Shown here in pieces: positions 32,735-43,730 of a stretch of 64,000 nt of DNA; the stretch's first letter is position 1; each line of letters starts with the position of its first letter. The notes below the pieces were generated by a model. That model was not told where the DNA came from. It saw only the letters and a program-made list of their open reading frames with translations, and ran no database searches. Position numbers and translations under genes: made by a program. Origin of the DNA: Floccularia luteovirens (Eukaryota > Basidiomycota > Agaricomycetes > Agaricales > Squamanitaceae); NCBI GenBank assembly GCA_009739215.1, contig VSJF01000004.1:1612001-1676000 (forward strand), written 5' to 3'.

Positions 32735-35136
32735 ATGTTTGCCATCGGAAATGAGCTGCGCGACATTATGGGGGAGATTGCCATGTTTATGGGCGGACCT
32801 GTCACGATCGGTGTTGTTTCGTTTTTTGTAGCGGCTGCGGTATTCTCAGTTCATCGGTCACGGACTTCAATAAACAGAAAACAGGGACCGAAACCTATTC
32901 AGGAATATGATTATAAGCTTAATCAGGTAAACTTGAAAACGGAATTGGGAGGTGAGTAATCTCAAGGCTATTGGGTTTTGTTAAATGAACCGATTTATTA
33001 TTGTGAATGTCGAGGAGATTGGACACCAGAAAAATTTGCTTATCCGCCTGTCAAAGCATGTTCCCAAGAGCCGATGGATATGAAACCGATCCCTTATAGA
33101 CCATTCTTATGGGGCAAGTATCAGTACGTTTTATTCTTTGCCATGCTCATTAGAGTCAACACTTTACGTTTGACGTTAATTTATACTATCGACCTCACAG
33201 CGTGACAATGGGTATACGTAGCATGCTATGGGATGAATGGATCGAGGTAAGATATATCGGTATTGTAAGCTTGTTGAAAGTTCATCTGATTTGGTAAATG
33301 ATCAAATTACAGCTCGACAATCAATTTGAGAGATACCATCGTATCCGTGAGCATCGCATCCGGACAAGAGGTAACGGAGCTATATGTGTCCTGGACGATA
33401 ACGCAAACCCAGGAGTAGTACGAGGCGGAGAAGAAGCTGGTACGCAAAGAACTGTTTATCTCCACTGTCTTCTAAAATGTTACCCATACTTGGCAGCCGT
33501 TGAACTCGTGCACGAACTAGCCGAGTATCTTTCAAGAAGATATCCATCAGTATTTCGTGTTGTCCGACATTCATGCCAGCCACCTCTCAAATTCAATGCA
33601 CAAGCCCATTGTGATTGGGGGTGGGATGGAGCTTTACCTATCAAAAGCATCACGATCGTGCCCTTGAATTTGACGTACTACCTCCCCTTAAGCATGGTCG
33701 ACGGCCACGGTGCACCGGAACGGGCGATGGAAATTGCTGCTCTCTTGTGGGTTTTTCCGTTTCAACCCAAGGTACTTTAAGGTTTTTAAGCATTGGATTC
33801 TTAGGATTCAGGACGATCTTGCGTTAATGATAGAAGGTATAGACTGTATTCCATTGGACTATTCCTATTCAATCTCGTAGCATTAGTTACATCGCTGACT
33901 ACCCATTAACAAGGGTCCGACGGAAGGTATTACTTCCAAGCAGGCGCAATATGCGTACCAGGTATTTATTCTTGATGTAACACACGATAACGTACCTGAG
34001 TGACATATTCTCCCGCGCACAAATAGGGTTTTGGCGTATACAGGATAAGATCGGCTTGCCCTTGGATGAAATTCACCTCTCTGGGAACGTGCCGCATTGT
34101 GAGTATTTATTATTCTGACTTGATTTCCTTCGCGCTGTGGCATCTCCATCTATTTCTATGGTTAACTCATAGTTGGCGCCATTTCTTAATTTCTACAATC
34201 ACGTATATACGGTGCACCCCCTCGAATTCTTGTTCTATGCATTGTTCTGTCAGATCAAGCCTAGTCTTTGGTTGCGATAGCGTGGGATTGATGTGCCAAC
34301 AGCATGTCGTCACCTCATCATTCAGGCGCACTTTCGGCCTTCATACCACTCTCCCTGAGTATCAAACTGATTTCTTTCTATGTTTGATGACTTCGCTACC
34401 AAGATTGGAGTTATATTTCACTTGAGGGTCGTTGCCTTAAATGAAGTTATGGCATCGCCCCGGTTCTAATCTACAGTGTGTTGTCGTGGGTTTCGGTGTA
34501 CAATTTTAATTTCTGTTCAGTTTAACACATATACCAGCTAAATGATATGATCTTCTGATAATCACTACAGACAGGGAAAAATTACATACAAGCCTTGAAA
34601 GGTTCTTCCGCCGTCTGCCAGTCAATAAGCCGGTCATTCGAAACAATTATTTTTTCCAACTTGTTTCGCCCCCTAAAAACGGAAACCAGGAATCGAGCAA
34701 TGTAATAGGAGAGGAGCTGTTTGATACTGAAGAGCTAGCATGGGCGCTGACTTCGAATGGACCGGAGGACAAATACAAGCGTGGGCACGCTTTTGCACAC
34801 CCGGAGGATCGACCGGCACCGACACCCGAGACAATCCGCATGCGCTCTGAGCGTCAAACACTGCGACGTCTTCCATATAGCGGTGCAGTCGTATTCACAA
34901 TTCGTACATATTTATACCCCGTGGAGATGTTAGGTCACGAGCCTGGTATCCCCGGGCGGTTGGCAAGTTCAATGCGGGCCTGGACAGAAGAAGTGGGACG
35001 GTATAAAGGACGCGAAACGGGTGGATGGTGGGATGTACTGATGGGATACTTGGATGAGTGCCATTTGAATCAAGTGAAGAGGGGTGAGGTGGAGGAGGGT
35101 GGAACTGTTGCCCAAGATGGCGGATATCCATATTAG
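32735..35136 (+). CDS. Heme-dependent oxidative N-demethylase-like protein (DUF3445), membrane-anchored
   Basis: DUF3445 (PF11927) proteins include heme-dependent oxidative N-demethylases; the substrate here is unknown. The start at 32735 precedes a transmembrane segment (MGGPVTIGVVSFFVAAAVFS). Spliced exons give YRPFLWGKYHVTMGIRSMLW, DEWIELDNQFERYHRIREHR, RTRGNGAICVLDDNA, AVELVHELAEYLSRRYPS, IQDDLALMIEGSDGRYYFQA, GAICVPGFWRIQDKIGLPLD and EIHLSGNVPHYREKLHTSLE. The last exon contains FFRRLPVNKPVIRNNYFFQL, RMRSERQTLRRLPYSGAVVF and TIRTYLYPVEMLGHEPGIPG. These blocks are contiguous with the family consensus. The intron at 34099-34570 is 472 nt, far above the local norm of about 55 nt. The stop is at 35134-35136. 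Confidence 0.88.
34099..34570 (+). other. Unusually long (472 nt) intron in the DUF3445 gene
   Basis: Donor GTGAGT, acceptor ACTACAG. The exons on either side join exactly within the family motif (GNVPH to YREKLHTSLERFF), so no coding exon is missing. No snoRNA C/D-box pair with plausible spacing was identified inside. Confidence 0.7.
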
Positions 35137-35913
35137 GATGATGATCACACAATCGGGTTTCAGAAAAGATTTCACTGTACAGGATTTGCAATGTCATGTA
35201 CATCAAATTTTTTACTGATGAATCAATGTTATAGATACATGGTGCTGGCTGTGCTGTATGAAGTATGAATGAAGGTAGGGGAGGATGAAACGTGAGGGAA
35301 AGGCTTCGTTATCCGAGAGCGACTGATCAAGAAAAATGGGGGTGCTGATTTTACGGACCGCGAATAGCATGCCTGCAGGACAGAGTGACCGCAAGATTCG
35401 GGCAAATTAAACAAGTCTAACTCCGCGATTGTGGGGTATCTGGAAAAAGCCGGGATTGGGATCAGCGTGGGAAGATTTCATGTAGCAGGGACCACATTGT
35501 AGATTAACCGGGACAGGGAACCGAACAAGGGAGAAAAGAGACAGAAAGCCCGGAGAGGGGAGAGGAGGGGATTTGGGGACTTACGATAAGAGATGACGCA
35601 AATATGATGAGGAAAGACGGAGAATGAGAGAGAAACTGAGGGAGAAAGAGGAAAAAGAGATCAGGCACCTGATGTGAGGAGCTAATCAAACAGCGCCAAA
35701 TATGACGAAGGAATATAACCTCGCTACGTCAGCAATCGTCATTCTGTTTACCTCCCCCAACGTCAACGTCGTCACTGGTCCGTTTCCGTCTCCGTCTCGT
35801 CAACTGCGGACTCTCTATAGTGCCAGTCTAGCCTGCCAGCATTCGCCTGATTAGTCATTCCCGCCTCCCATCACCGAACCCTTTCTCCCTCAATTGCGTC
35901 ACTACCGCCATCA
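35137..35913. promoter_or_regulatory. Promoter and 5' UTR region of the bZIP gene
   Basis: About 780 bp upstream of the bZIP start. A purine-rich tract covers about 35520-35670. TACGTCA at 35725-35731 and ACGTCA at 35760-35765, followed by ACGTCGTCA, are CRE-like half-sites. TGACG occurs near 35594. The last 150 bp are pyrimidine-rich, as in fungal 5' UTRs. The sites are short and individually expected by chance; their clustering is the observation. Confidence 0.4.
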
Positions 35914-37524
35914 ATGTCTCCAAAGAGCCCTTCAAAGTCTCCCCCTCCAGACAAGTCTGCAAAGTCCCGTCCCTCTACACGTCAAACTCGTTCAGATTTC
36001 GATCTCGAGCCAAACCCTTTCGACCAGTCCTTCTCTGCAACGACTCGTTCAGCTTCATCAAACGTCCGCAACTCTTCTCCCCTTCGTGAATCCCTTGGCC
36101 CGTCTTCATCAAACGATTCTTCTCAAACTAGTCATCCGGTCGACAAAGACCGACCCGGTTCACGCTCCAACTCCCGCTCTTCTCAACAGCGTCGCAGTGC
36201 CTCTCCATCTAGGCCTGTCCTTCCTCCCCTCGCTGCCATATCATCCCCTTCCGAGTACAACTATTATGCTTCCAACCCAATCAATTCCCTTCGAGCCGGT
36301 CCTTTGTCGCCCGCAATGCTAGCTGGCCCACAGCCCGCCAATGACCAAGCCCACATGCAGTTTGATTCATCTACTACCTTCCGTACTGGTCTCACCCCAC
36401 GAACTGGCCTTACTCCCCGCACCGGTCTCACCCCTGGTACTGGGCTCACTCCTCTCGTCGGCGGTGCCGTTGCCTTCCCCCCGTCACCGAACACTGCGTT
36501 CATGGCAATGATGAATGGTGCAAATGCCGTTGCAGTCAACGGTGCTACCATCACTCCGAACACCCTCAATGCTTTCAACACCGTGCTCAATTCAGCAACA
36601 AATGGCTATGCCAACAACCTCCATCAACCCTCCCAGCCTTCTTCTTTAGCCAATTCACATCAGCCTGCTAGTGGTTCAGAGAACGAAAACTCGTCTTATC
36701 TCAATTCGGCTTCTAATGCCGCAAGCACTGCTGCAAACGGTCTTTTCTTGCTTACACAAGCTCATCATGAGTTGAAAAAACGAGAAGAAGCCCAAGCACG
36801 AGCCGTTAATGTCACCATCAATGGCGCAAATGGAAACACACAGATTAATGGAAAGCGATCAAAGCGTAAATCATTTGATAGCGACTCCCCACCTCTCAAT
36901 GCCGCTCAGTTGCAGGTCAACAAAGCCACTAAACGCACTCGTGTTACCAAAAACAAGCGCAGGAGAAGCCCTAGGGAAGTATCAGAAGATATCATGGGTG
37001 ATGATGATGACGATGATGACGGTGAGGAAGATGATGGCATGGATGGCGAAGACCTCGACAGCAATGCCGAAAATGCCGTTGGGGGACGTAAAATCAATAA
37101 AAAACCAGAAACTGAAGAAGAAAAGCGTCGCAACTTCTTGGAACGAAATCGACAAGGTAATTAATCATCTCTGTAATCTTTCTCCAGCTAATTCCTATGA
37201 CCACCAGCTGCTCTCAAATGTCGTCAGCGTAAAAAGGCTTGGCTCGCTCAACTGCAAGCCAAAGTTGAATATCTCTCCAACGAGAACGAACGGCTCACAT
37301 CTGCTCTTGTATCCTCGCGTGAGGAAATCTCTCGTCTATCAGCACTTGTGGGCGGGGCTGGAGTTGTCGGCTCCGTTTCAATGGGCGTCAACGGTGTTAA
37401 TGGCGTGGTGGCCGGTCCAGGAGTACAGCCTGTTAGCATGAATGTCAGCCTTCCCAACAAATCTGGTGGTCCTGCTGCTGTTAGTGTAGGTGCAGGCGGA
37501 CGTGGTGGCGGTTACGGCTACTGA
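35914..37524 (+). CDS. Atf1/CREB-type bZIP transcription factor
   Basis: Stress-responsive bZIP factor of the Atf1/AtfA/Sko1 class, a target of the Hog1/Sty1 MAP kinase in fungi. 519 residues in two exons; the intron (about 37157-37212) splits the basic region. The N-terminus is Ser/Pro-rich with many SP/TP sites. Residues 156-180 hold FRTGLTPRTGLTPRTGLTP and a fourth copy, an expanded version of the FRTGLTP element of the Atf1 osmotic-stress domain. Downstream are Asn/Ala-rich sequence, a basic nuclear localisation segment (KRTRVTKNKRRRSPRE) and an acidic run (DDDDDDDGEEDDG). The bZIP follows: EKRRNFLERNRQ joined to AALKCRQRKKAWLAQLQAKV, then a leucine zipper through ENERLTSAL. The C-terminus is Gly/Val-rich. 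The stop is at 37522-37524. Confidence 0.93.
36379..36453 (+). repeat. Four-fold TGLTP tandem repeat inside the bZIP gene
   Basis: Four near-identical 18-nt units encode (R/G)TGLTP at residues 157-180. The reverse strand shows the mirrored VRGVRPV units. Each unit carries a Thr-Pro, a potential MAP-kinase site. Confidence 0.85.
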
Positions 37525-38709
37525 GTGTGCTCAACGATAATAAGTTTCGTTTTCGAGCCCATTTCTCAATGGTACTGAGCTCGGTGCTCCGATCCAAGTT
37601 TCGATACCCAAGTTCTATTTGCCTGTTTTTCGTCATCCAGCATTTGGAAATTTTTAGCATCGAAAACACAAAATCCCTTCTCACACTCCTTCTAAAATCG
37701 CATGAATTCAATTTTCTTGCACCCATCATATGCCGTTGTCGATCTCACTGGGCTGGGATTTTTTCTCTCCCGCCATTGGAGCTCATGAGAGGATGACCTT
37801 GATGACAATTACGCTGTACTCATAAGTAACCTATATCACTACTTAGCTCTCTGCTTTGGAATATTTCGCACTCGGACGATGTGTGCTCGATAAGCTTTTC
37901 TGTTCTCATGAAATCCTCTCTAGCAATTTGCTATTTTGTGACCTCTTCTCTTTTCTTGCGATGTCATTGTGCATTTCCTTTTATTTTCTAAGTTAGGGTT
38001 ACCAAAGCTTGTTCTGTTTTATGTCTGGTGGATTTCTAGTTGTTTGTTATCTTTATCATCTGCAATAAAAAAGCGTTGTACACGGGAGGCTTTTTTGATA
38101 TTCACATTTTCTTGCAAAAAATAGATTACGCATTGAACTTCATGTAATGATATTACAAATGTAAAAATTTTTATGCATCAGAATCATTGGCGAAATCACT
38201 TCGGTTTCATTCATCATTTTTGTTTGATACATTGGATGTAATCATACTATAGACTCAACAATTGTTTAGATGATTAAATCAAGATCGACTCGCGGTGTGA
38301 TTATATGCAGAACATCCGAGCCCAAGTTTCTTACACACGTAATTTCAGATTAACGGGTAGTCGTAGCTTCCATTCAGAATTCAAAGCACATTGACAGCCT
38401 ATCTATCAATAAATCAAGAACACGGTGACGGCGGAGGGAAAAAATCTTGAGCCCTTGGAAGGTCTGACAAAACCCTTAAACGGTAGGTAAGTTTACCTTT
38501 TTCCATTAAATGAATCATATTGAACACGAGGTCTAAAGAGAAACCCTGCGCGAATGCGCGATGATGAATGGCTAAGTACACCCTGTGATGTACGTAAGAT
38601 TTGAACAAGAAATCACTAGTCACTATCAGCTGACAATGGATACATCTTCTTTAAACAACCGCTTGTGCTTGGTATTCAGTTGTGTCTGCGGTAAACGTCT
38701 TCGTGTGAC

Positions 38710-39050
38710 TTGTGGATCCTCATTTGGTACAATTTGCTCCAAAGGACAGGGTTTGAAAGTTCAAATGTGTGTGATTATGTGGAAACTCGTGTTGCATACA
38801 CACTTGTACACCTGTGTGTGTACGTATTTCATTATCCACCATCGCATGATAATACCTCTATTATTAGTGATCCAACACAGTATCCGAGAGTTCTCGATCA
38901 TTAGGGTTTGGTAAAATCCAGCTACCAGATCTGAATGGAGCACAAGTAGATTTCTCTGTTAAAGAAAAATGGGGTGCTCACGTTGAAATCATAAGTTTGG
39001 AAACGTTGTTTGAGCGGGCCCCTGAGTCTGTGGTGAGAAGGAAAGGTTAG
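38710..39050 (+). pseudogene. Candidate coding relic with a +1 frame break
   Basis: One frame (38710-38904) encodes RTGFESSNVCDYVETRVAYT and HYPPSHDNTSIISDPTQYPR and stops at TAG. An overlapping frame (38871-39050, 59 codons) continues with GFGKIQLPDLNGAQVDFSVK, EKWGAHVEIISLETLFERAP and ESVVRRKG. Both parts look protein-like, and together they suggest one gene broken by a frameshift. CATTAG at the junction could instead be an intron acceptor. No family was recognised. Confidence 0.35.
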
Positions 39051-40772
39051 TCTTTGATCCGAGGAGTCCAAAGGGGGGAGCATAGTAGATGTTGGAATAT
39101 GTAGTCATCCGTTAGAGAATATTGATGAGATTCTTAGGCGTTGTCACCATTGCCGTGGATGTCATGTACACATAGTCGCTTGATTTTATAATTTGACTGT
39201 CAATAACGATTGACGTGTTGCACCCCCGGTCCACTGACATGTCCAAATGCCCATAAGAGGTCACTTCAAACGCTTGACAGTGCAAAAAAGGCGCCTGCCG
39301 ACCGCGGTTCACGTCCATTGCAAATTGGGTGATTGAGTGGAAATCAGGCCGGCGGTAATTACTACCAGGTGGTGTGAACAGAGTGCTAAGAAATTGTTGG
39401 CCGAAGAGAGTATCACTTACTACACAAATCCTGTTGCAGTTGAGCGATATTTCAACTGAGCAATAGCAGATGATTTCGACATGCAGATATATTAGCCGGG
39501 ATCTGGGTCGTTACTATAAATCGTGTGCGATGATGAGCAATATTGTTTGTTTTTCTGTAGAAATAATTAAGTACTCATATACTCAGCTCCTATTATAACC
39601 ATTCCAAATCACGATCTTATTAAACAATGAAAACTCTCACCGAAAGGAGTTCATCCACACACGTAAACCCTATTAATGGGACGGGTGTATGTATGTAGCT
39701 TCCTTGTCAGTCCGTAATACTATCATCAAAAAATATCGAGCCCTGTCTCAGTGGTCGAATCGTCCGCGTCATCAGCGCTCAGCTGGCATGTCGGTTGGTT
39801 TTAGCTATTTTTGGTTTGAAATCACGAGGGCTTGTAAATATCCCACTCACCATGACCTGTCATTATCAATGGGAGATATTGAGGACATAGAGTCTTGGAG
39901 AAGAACAACGGGTCATATGATTCTTGAAGACACAGATAACAAGAGCTAAAGGTATGAAGCAATTTCTAGAGCACGGTTAAAATTTGGGCTTATAGTCAGA
40001 CAAGTTGTCAAATCTTTGAAATAAAAACTAAACTTACAGATACCTTTGAAGCATTACAGAAGAAGTCGAAGTAAATCTATTATTTTGACATTCTGGGAGG
40101 CCATAAAGGACAATGTACTGATTTTTAGTTGTGTACGGTCCGACACTCGATTACTCAGCCATTCGAAGGGCAATGTTTGGAGTTCTCGACGTCCATCTTG
40201 CTCATCTTCCTGGTGGCCACACTGGACATATGCTATCGATACTCAGGATGAAGTGTTCTTTCTTTGATCAGCTGTCTCTAATCTGCTGAGCAAGTTTGCA
40301 TATCAATGGTTCACTGCAAATTTCTGATTTGCATCATCCAACTTACGTCGAAAACTGCCATTCACTAGTTTCTCCGAGCCCAGGTTCATAAAATTCCACG
40401 TAAGTATGACACATCATTCTTAACTTTCTCTGCCTGAACAGAGCCTTTTTTTCAAGGAGGCAATATCTCTATGTGGGGCGGCTCTTTTTCCGAATGCCTT
40501 GTTTATCTGAAGAACCACCAAGTTCCATGTCGGATTTGCCTCATATCATCTTCGACGACATTCTTCGCTCTGCTTCCTTCGTTCTTCAACTTCCTGCGGG
40601 CCGTTTGCTGTACTGTGATGTAACCGCGTGATGCACAGGTTTACTCGAGTTCTGGTTAATGGCACCACACATCGACGTGTAACGCGAAGAGTTAGGGTTC
40701 GAACGGAAGTTGAGAGGTGGAACCCCATGTGGCTGCTCGCACCGGTCTTTACCGTTTTCTATGGTAGAGCTG

Positions 40773-40780
40773 TATAAAAG
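40773..40780 (+). promoter_or_regulatory. TATA box of the GH3 beta-xylosidase gene
   Basis: TATAAAAG lies about 50 bp upstream of the start codon at 40831. That is close for a TATA box but plausible for a gene with a very short leader. Confidence 0.55.
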
Positions 40781-40830
40781 GCTAGGTCATTTACACGAGA
40801 GATGTTCAACCACACAGCATTTCTAGCATC

Positions 40831-43304
40831 ATGATATCTGTTGGGCTGTTGTTTTTCTGCATCTCCCTATTTTCTATCCGAACAAATGCATTCACTTACT
40901 CCTTCCCTGATTGCACAAGCAGTCCATTGTTGGGCAGTGTAGTCTGCGATACATCCAAAGATCATCTGACTCGAGCTCGGTCTATTATTGAACAGTTCAC
41001 AGTTCAAGAGTTGATCGCGAATACGGTTAACCTTTCTCCTGGAGTTCCTCGTCTTGGGCTGCCTCCCTATCAATGGTGGTCAGAAGCCTTGGTGGGCGAT
41101 TTTAAAATATTGTTATACAATGCAGCTTTCTGATTGTGCTAAATAAAGCATGGCGTCGCAGGAAGTCCTGGAGTTACATTCGCACCTTCCGGAGAGTTCA
41201 GCTCCGCAACCTCCTTCCCACAGCCAATCATTTTGGGTGCTACTTTTGATGACCCCCTCGTCAAGGAAATAGCCACTATCATCAGCACAGAAGCTCGTGC
41301 ATTCAACAACGCTGGTCGGGCAGGGATTGATTTCTTCACTCCTAATATCAACCCTTTCAAAGACCCACGCTGGGGAAGAGGACAAGAAACACCGGGAGAA
41401 GATCCTTTCCGCATTTCTCAATACGTCCTAAACCTCATAGACGGTTTACAAGGAGGCATTGACCCGACTTTGTATAAAGTAATCGCGGATTGCAAGCATT
41501 TCGCAGCATATGACTTGGAGGATTGGGAAGGAAACGATAGGACATCATTCGACGCCAAGGTGACGATCCAGGACCTCAGCGAATATTATCTGCGACCTTT
41601 CCAAGCTTGCGTCAGAGATGCAAAAGTCGCCTCTGTGATGTGCAGTTACAACTCTGTGAACGGCATTCCATCTTGTGCGAACTCTTACCTCTTGCAAACC
41701 ATTTTACGCGAACATTGGGGATTTAACGACGATGGTAGATGGGTGACTTCAGACTGTGATGCCATAGACAACATATTTAGCACGCACCATTTCACTTCTA
41801 CGTACCCGCAAGCCGTCGCGGATGCGTTGAAAGCAGGAACAGATGTTGATTGCGGTACTGCTTACTCCTCGCACCTCCCCGACGCCTTCAACCAGTCGCT
41901 CATCGACAGAAGTGACCTGGAGAGAGCTTTACTGCGCCAGTACACTTCACTCATTCGGTAAAGCATGAAGTCCTAACAACCTGGTGCGAATAACTGACTA
42001 TTTGTCCTGTAGTCTTGGGTATTTCGACCCGCCGGAATCGCAACCTTTCAGGCAACTTGGCTGGTCTGATATCAATACTCCTGCTGCACAAGATCTAGCC
42101 CACGTAGCAGCAGTAGAAGGCATCGTTCTTCTTAAAAACGACGGCACTCTCCCCTTCAAACAGAACGTGAAAAAACTTGCTTTAATTGGACCATGGGCAG
42201 ATGCAACCAATGAGATGCAAGGAAACTACGCCGGCGCAGCTCCTTTCCTTGTAAGTCCCATGCAGGGCGCAATCGATGCAGGATTCACCGTATCGTTCGT
42301 GGAAGGAACGACTGTAACAGGAACTTCCAGTGACGGGTTCGGAGCAGCTGTCGCGGCTGCTCAAGCAGCAGATGCAGTTATATTCGCCGGAGGCGTTGAT
42401 GAAACAATCGAGAACGAAGGCAGGGATCGCACCACCATCACTTGGCCTGGAAACCAACTTGATCTTATAGCCGCCGTTGCAGCAGTCGGTAAACCCGTTG
42501 TTGTCCTACAGTTTGGTGCAGGTCAAGTTGATAATTCTGCTCTCAAGAGCAGTAAAAACGTCAGTATTATTGCCCGATTAATCTAAAGATTCATATCTAA
42601 CTCCACAACTAACTTAGATCAATGCCATCATCTGGGGAGGCTATCCAGGGCAGAGTGGTGGAACTGCACTATTCGATATCATAACTGGAAAGACTTCACC
42701 TTCCGGACGTCTCCCATTAACTCAATACCCCGCCGACTACGTTAATCAGGTTCCAATGACCGACATGACACTTCGTCCCAGCAGCAGTAACCCAGGACGC
42801 ACCTACAAATGGTACCAGGGGACTCCAATATTCGAGTTCGGACACGGTCTTCATTTCACGACTTTCAGCCTTTCTTGGCAACGTACACCACCTGCCCAAT
42901 ATCATATTTCTGACCTCGTTCGCAAAGGACAGATTGGCAGCGGCCTTGAATTAGCGCAATTCGACTCGTTCCGTGTGCAAGTGAAAAATACAGGAAAGAC
43001 GACATCAGACTACGTTGCTTTACTATTTGTGAACACAACGAGTGGCCCTGCTCCGCACCCCAACAAGGAATTGGTCTCTTATCAACGGTTGCATTCAATT
43101 TCAAGCGGGAAGTCCGCAACGGCTCAACTTGACGTTGCTATCGGGACGATTGCACGTGCAGATAGTGACGGAAACTTGTGGCTAAATAGCGGCACTTATA
43201 CTCTGACCGTCGATACTGGTTCAGCCGCAACTTTGACACATCACTTCGAGTTGGTGGGCAACTCTGCACAGATTTCTCAGTGGCCTAAAGACAACACAGC
43301 ATGA
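40831..43304 (+). CDS. Secreted GH3 beta-xylosidase
   Basis: Releases xylose from xylo-oligosaccharides outside the cell. The start at 40831 gives a signal peptide (MISVGLLFFCISLFSIRTNA). Four exons encode about 767 residues. N-terminal motifs: DCTSSPLLGSVVCDTSKDH, ERLG-type region GVPRLGLPPYQWWSEAL, HGVAGSPGVTFAPSGEFSSA, FFTPNINPFKDPRWGRGQET and PGEDPFRISQYV. KHFAAYDLEDWEGNDRTSFD and VMCSYNSVNGIPSCANSYLL are GH3 xylosidase-type. WVTSDCDAIDNI contains the nucleophile aspartate. Domain 2 has EGIVLLKNDGTLPF, FAGGVDETIENEGRDRTTIT and WGGYPGQSGGTALFDIITGK; the C-terminal fibronectin III-like domain includes YQGTPIFEFGHGLHFTTFS. The GVDETIENEGRDR motif and the WEGNDR sequence fit fungal Bxl-type xylosidases more than beta-glucosidases. 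The stop is at 43302-43304. Confidence 0.93.
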
Positions 43305-43730
43305 CAGGGGTGAATCCTCTAAGAAAAATATTGGGATATGGCATCTATACATTCTCTGGTTCATTTTATGTACGAATGAAAATGTTGTATTCTGCGGAGG
43401 TTTCCCAATCAGTGTATGTTCTCGCAAACCACCAAACTGTTCTCTCCACAGCTATTGCCCATATCTCTCGTAACATCATGAGTTCAAGAGGTTGTTTTCT
43501 TTATCCGTAACGGAAGCATTAAATCCACTAGGAGGGAAAATTAGTAACACGGAACCTTCATTCGGCTTCCAGAAGGGGTCTGAAGAGGTGTCACAGGGTC
43601 CATGGTTCCCTTACTTTGGAAGCAGTTCTTTCCGTGAAGTTTGTGAAGAGCTCAACTCATAGAGACTGTGAGAGGTATAAAAACAGACGTGATACATCCA
43701 AGCTTAACCGAAGACATTCCGAGCCTTAGG
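43305..43730. other. Intergenic, GH3 to hydrolase B
   Basis: 426 bp between co-oriented genes. It ends with the hydrolase B TATA element. No further feature recognised. Confidence 0.4.
43676..43683 (+). promoter_or_regulatory. TATA box of hydrolase B
   Basis: TATAAAAA lies 48 bp upstream of the ATG at 43731, much like the arrangement at the preceding GH3 gene. Confidence 0.5.

Larger units (their letters stand above)
37525..40830. other. Largest gene-poor gap (3.3 kb)
   Basis: It includes the 3' UTR of the bZIP gene (AT-rich to about 38300), the coding relic at 38710-39050 (separate entry) and weak open frames at 39689-39949 and 40046-40267 without family signals. A GGTTCGAAC at about 40697 resembles a tRNA B-box, but the flanks cannot fold into a T-arm. 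The last 60 bp hold the GH3 TATA box. No terminal repeats or transposase motifs were seen. Confidence 0.45.

Noticed and set aside
34066..34425. 119-codon frame overlapping the long intron as an alternative gene
   Set aside because: It runs across a DUF3445 exon in the wrong frame and then through intron sequence; composition is not coding-like.
40690..40705. GGTTCGAAC resembling a tRNA B-box
   Set aside because: Flanking bases cannot pair into a T-arm and there is no A-box or acceptor stem at tRNA spacing.
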